Source: Acidimicrobiia bacterium (GTDB lineage: Bacteria; Acidobacteriota; Terriglobia; Bryobacterales; Bryobacteraceae). Taken from it: DNA of 45,904 nucleotides. The translations under genes were made by a program, and so were the position numbers. The stretch lies in the NCBI GenBank assembly GCA_016871315.1, contig VFZE01000047.1:1-45904 (forward strand), given 5' to 3'. The notes below the pieces were generated by a model. It was not told where the DNA came from. It did no database searches and worked only from the letters and a program-made list of their open reading frames with translations. Below are positions 44,168 to 45,904 of the stretch, one piece after another (position 1 is the stretch's first letter; each line of letters begins with the position of its first letter).

Positions 44168-44194
44168 GCCGGTTACGATGACTACCGGAATCAT
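44159..44194 (-). CDS. ilvB leader peptide (attenuator peptide)
   Basis: An 11-codon frame, ATG 44194 to TAA 44159, encoding MIPVVIVTGPA: five of eleven residues are Ile or Val, the end-product amino acids of the downstream genes. Its stop codon lies in the loop of the first leader hairpin. Ribosome stalling on the Val-Val-Ile-Val codons when charged tRNAs are scarce would alter folding and favour read-through into ilvB. No strong Shine-Dalgarno sequence is visible, a weakness of the call. Too short for ordinary gene finders. Confidence 0.7.
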   Translation of the reverse strand: MIPVVIVTGPA

Positions 44195-44250
44195 CGGCAG
44201 GCGAACGGGCGGCGTAGCGATCCAGGTAAGGGGAAGACGCTGCGCCGAGA

Positions 44251-44293
44251 GGTTCACAGGAACCAGGGTACTGGAAAAGCGAATCAAATGCAA
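44251..44293 (-). promoter_or_regulatory. Promoter of the ilvB-accC cluster, with a dyad at the start site
   Basis: On the minus strand TTGCAT (44293-44288) and TACCCT (44270-44265) are separated by 17 bases, matching the rplM promoter arrangement. Immediately downstream, GGTTC-CTGT-GAACC (44264-44251) forms a perfect dyad covering the expected transcript start, a possible operator or 5-prime hairpin. The leader peptide begins about 60 bases later. Confidence 0.6.
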
Positions 44294-44294
44294 T

Positions 44295-44700
44295 AGGCTT
44301 CTCCCATAAATTCTATTGATTTATATATTGGTAGGACGCGGGTTGGGCTGTTGGCCGTAGTTTATTGAAAAAGCAGCATGTTGTTCCGCGCTTGGGTTCG
44401 ATCCGTTATTTTTGTATGGGCGGCACGGGGAGTCCCGGCTAGCCCGGCTTGGGTTCGTTTCTTCATTTTTAGTTTCGTCGGGTTGGCGGATTCGAGAAAC
44501 TGTCGAATTGGGTCCAAGCCCTTGGCAGGGATCGGTAGCCGCACCCGGGATGAGAGTAGCAGAGCCGTCAAGAGTTCCGCGAGACGCGGGAGCGGAAGTG
44601 GTTGGTGGGGAAGGGAAAAAGGAATGTGGGCGGCAGTGACCGGGTCAGCTTTTGCGCAGACTAATCGATGGAGGAATCCGGCACCGGGGTATCCTTGTTC
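44295..44700. other. Gene-poor stretch with degenerate 23-base direct repeats
   Basis: No convincing gene is seen between the ilvB promoter and the insertion sequence. Frames on either strand lack family motifs. Two 23-base segments at 44391-44413 and 44448-44470 match at 19 positions; both begin CTTGGGTTCG and end in TTTTT, 57 bases apart. A weaker partial copy lies near 44506-44514. Read in one plus frame they give WVRS-VIF and WVRF-FIF; I recall phrases of this kind as short repeats in intergenic DNA of Solibacter-like genomes, which is unverified. Confidence 0.4.
44391..44470 (+). repeat. Pair of imperfect 23-base direct repeats
   Basis: Copies at 44391-44413 and 44448-44470 share the first ten bases and the terminal T-run and differ at four positions. 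Their spacing (57 bases) keeps frame. They may be members of a dispersed intergenic repeat family. Confidence 0.45.
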
Positions 44701-44723
44701 CGGTTCAGTTGGAAATGGAGAAG

Positions 44724-44756
44724 GCGTTCTCCCAGTAAGGTACAAGGAGAGAACGC
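44724..44756 (+). promoter_or_regulatory. Hairpin sequestering the transposase start
   Basis: GCGTTCTC (44724-44731) is a perfect complement of GAGAACGC (44749-44756), which ends at the OrfA ATG (44757) and includes the last base of the AAGGAG ribosome binding site (44744-44749). A competing hairpin, GGAGAA-GGCG-TTCTCC (44717-44732), uses the same left arm. Transcripts entering from outside would form the start-blocking structure, a known way for insertion sequences to limit transposase made by read-through. Confidence 0.5.
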
Positions 44757-45194
44757 ATGAAGAAGCCACGGAAGCACTACTCGCCGGAAGAGAAGGTCGC
44801 CATCCTCAGGCGGCATTTGCTGGAGCACGAGCCGATCTCGAAGCTGTGCGATGAACTCGGCTTGCAGCCCACGGTCTTCTATCGCTGGCAGAAGGAGTTC
44901 TTCGAGAACGGCTCGGCCGCCTTCGAGCAGAAGGCGCGACCGAACCACTCAGCCAACGAGGAGCGAATCGCCTACCTGGAGAAGAAGATCCAGACGAAGG
45001 ACGAGGTTCTGGCCGAACTGATGGCCGAACATGTTGCCCTAAAAAAACGCTTGGGGAACTCTGACCGGGGTCTGGGTTCCGCACGACAGGCGGGACCAGA
45101 TCGTGGATTTCGTCCGGCGCTGGTCGGAGAAGACCGAGATCAGCGCCGGGCGGTTCATCGAGTGGCTCGACATCACCGCCAGCAAGTTCTATGA
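44757..45194 (+). CDS. IS3-family transposase OrfA
   Basis: OrfA begins MKKPRKHYSPEEKVAILRRHLLE, with a helix-turn-helix (ISKLCDELGLQPTVFYRWQKEFF) and a coiled helix (ERIAYLEKKIQTKDEVLAELMAEHVALKK). The open frame runs to 45194, but after the A-run at 45041-45047 it reads through OrfB sequence in the wrong frame and is not meaningful. In the -1 frame the segment after the A-run would read TLGEL and stop at TGA 45062-45064, which looks like the true family C-terminus. Either one A has been lost (8 to 7) or the slippery A AAA AAA is used for frameshifting. Confidence 0.8.
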   Translation: MKKPRKHYSPEEKVAILRRHLLEHEPISKLCDELGLQPTVFYRWQKEFFENGSAAFEQKARPNHSANEERIAYLEKKIQTKDEVLAELMAEHVALKKRLGNSDRGLGSARQAGPDRGFRPALVGEDRDQRRAVHRVARHHRQQVL

Positions 45195-45904
45195 CTGGCG
45201 AGAACGCTACGGCAAGGTGAACGAGCACAACGGCTGGGTTCCCCGCGATTTTTGGCTGGAGGAGTGGGAGAAGCAGGCCATCGTCGGGTTCCACCTGAAG
45301 AACCCACTGGAGGGCTACCGCCGGCTGACGTTCATGATGCTCGATGCCGATATCGTGGCGGTCAGCCCGTCCAGTGTGTGGCGAGTGCTCGGCCAGGCCG
45401 GCCTCTTGTCGAAATGGAACGGGAAGCCGTCGAAGAAGGGCACAGGCTTTGCGCAGCCGCTGGTCGCGCATGAGCACTGGCACATCGACGTCTCCTACCT
45501 CAACATCGGCGGGACGTTCTACTACCTGTGCGGCATCCTGGATGGCTTCAGCCGGTACATCGTGAACTGGGACATCCGGGAGTCGATGACCGAGGCCGAC
45601 ATCGAGATCATCTTACAGGGAGCCAGAGAGAAGTACGCGGAGGCGCGGCCCCGGATCATCTCCGACAACGGGCCGCAGTTCATCGCCAAGGACTTCAAGG
45701 AGTTCATTCGGGTCTCGGGCATGACGCACGTCAGAACCTCGCCGTACTATCCGCAATCGAACGGGAAAATCGAACGCTGGCACAAATCGCTCAAAGGCGA
45801 GTGCATCCGGCCGGGAACGCCACTGTCGCTGGACGATGCCCGGCTTCTGGTGCAGGGTTACGTTGAGCACTACAACAACGTCCGCCTGAACAGCGCGGTT
45901 GGCT
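45043..45904 (+). CDS. IS3-family transposase OrfB, partial (3-prime end outside window)
   Basis: The frame opens after TAA 45040-45042 and runs to the window edge without a stop. It holds the rve integrase core: HWHIDVSYLNIGG (first Asp), IISDNGPQFIAKDF (second Asp, codon 45664-45666) and PYYPQSNGKIERWHKSLKGE (Glu); exactly 35 residues separate the second Asp from the Glu. The N-terminal part (WLDITASKFYDWRERYGK, EGYRRLTFMMLDADI) is the usual HTH_21-like region. A possible independent start is GTG 45103; expression as an OrfAB fusion would need a +1 shift from the OrfA frame. Confidence 0.88.

Larger units (their letters stand above)
44700..45904 (+). mobile_element. IS3-family insertion sequence, left part (right end outside window)
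   Basis: The element encodes an OrfA with a helix-turn-helix and leucine-zipper-like helix and an OrfB with a D-D(35)-E integrase core, the IS3-family signature. The right end lies beyond the window, so terminal inverted repeats and target duplication cannot be defined; the left boundary given is approximate. A hairpin at 44724-44756 abuts the OrfA start codon. Confidence 0.8.

Noticed and set aside
44378-44854. Plus-strand frame of 158 residues before the insertion sequence
   Set aside because: No family motif, runs through the repeat region and into OrfA in the wrong frame; composition looks non-coding.
1-45904. CRISPR array, tRNA or rRNA genes
   Set aside because: No regularly spaced repeats and no recognisable tRNA or rRNA segments were found on reading; short or divergent ones could be missed without a search tool.

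Overview
The window looks like a chromosomal segment of an acidobacterium of the Solibacter/Bryobacter type. This is inferred from gene content: high GC, an Oar-like TonB receptor with an N-terminal carboxypeptidase-regulatory domain, a DUF1501/DUF1549/PPC/WD40 secreted operon of the kind shared by Planctomycetes and Solibacter relatives, PQQ dehydrogenases, and frequent GTG/TTG starts. No rRNA or marker tree was available, so the assignment stays an inference.

Layout. 1-4.1 kb: a degraded phage-terminase fragment, then the translation operon rplM-rpsI-rpsB-tsf-pyrH-frr. 4.1-11.1 kb: a TonB remnant, an exported PLP aminotransferase, a metallo-hydrolase remnant, a large TonB-dependent receptor with a strong hairpin terminator, a GGDEF cyclase and a VapBC-type toxin-antitoxin pair. 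11.1-18.35 kb (minus): four exported proteins (WD40/cytochrome, PPC-domain, DUF1549/DUF1553, DUF1501) in one operon. 18.35-20.15 kb (plus, divergent): a thioredoxin-like/CxxCH/PDZ protein interrupted by an in-frame TGA, followed by a DsbD-alpha-like protein. 20.1-27.6 kb: a deaminase, glgB plus a PYROXD2-like oxidoreductase, and ftsY-ribD-ribE. 27.6-34.1 kb: a DUF2490 protein, rpmI-rplT-(ZapB-like)-zapA-cytochrome c-PQQ dehydrogenase, and a convergent YjhG/YagF-type xylonate dehydratase. 34.1-34.6 kb: a toxin-antitoxin locus whose RelE toxin carries a frameshift. 34.6-44.3 kb (minus): one co-directional cluster, ilvB-ilvN-ilvC-cimA-unknown-qor-pepP-accB-accC, preceded by a leader peptide and attenuator. 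44.3-45.9 kb: a gene-poor stretch with degenerate repeats and the left part of an IS3-family element.

The most notable signal is the TGA at 18546-18548. The frame stays open through it for 409 residues, it replaces the second cysteine of a CxxC motif (CEPU), and a stem-loop with a GGU apical loop lies 18 bases downstream. This is the expected architecture of a bacterial selenoprotein. Ordinary annotation would split or shorten the gene. Its overlap with a DsbD-alpha-like gene and its divergent position opposite a secreted heme-protein operon suggest a periplasmic thiol/selenol redox module.

The second signal is a short Ile/Val-rich leader peptide followed by three hairpins, the last a terminator with a U-rich tail, ahead of ilvB. 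This is a classic attenuator for branched-chain amino acid synthesis and may control a cluster of about 9.5 kb.
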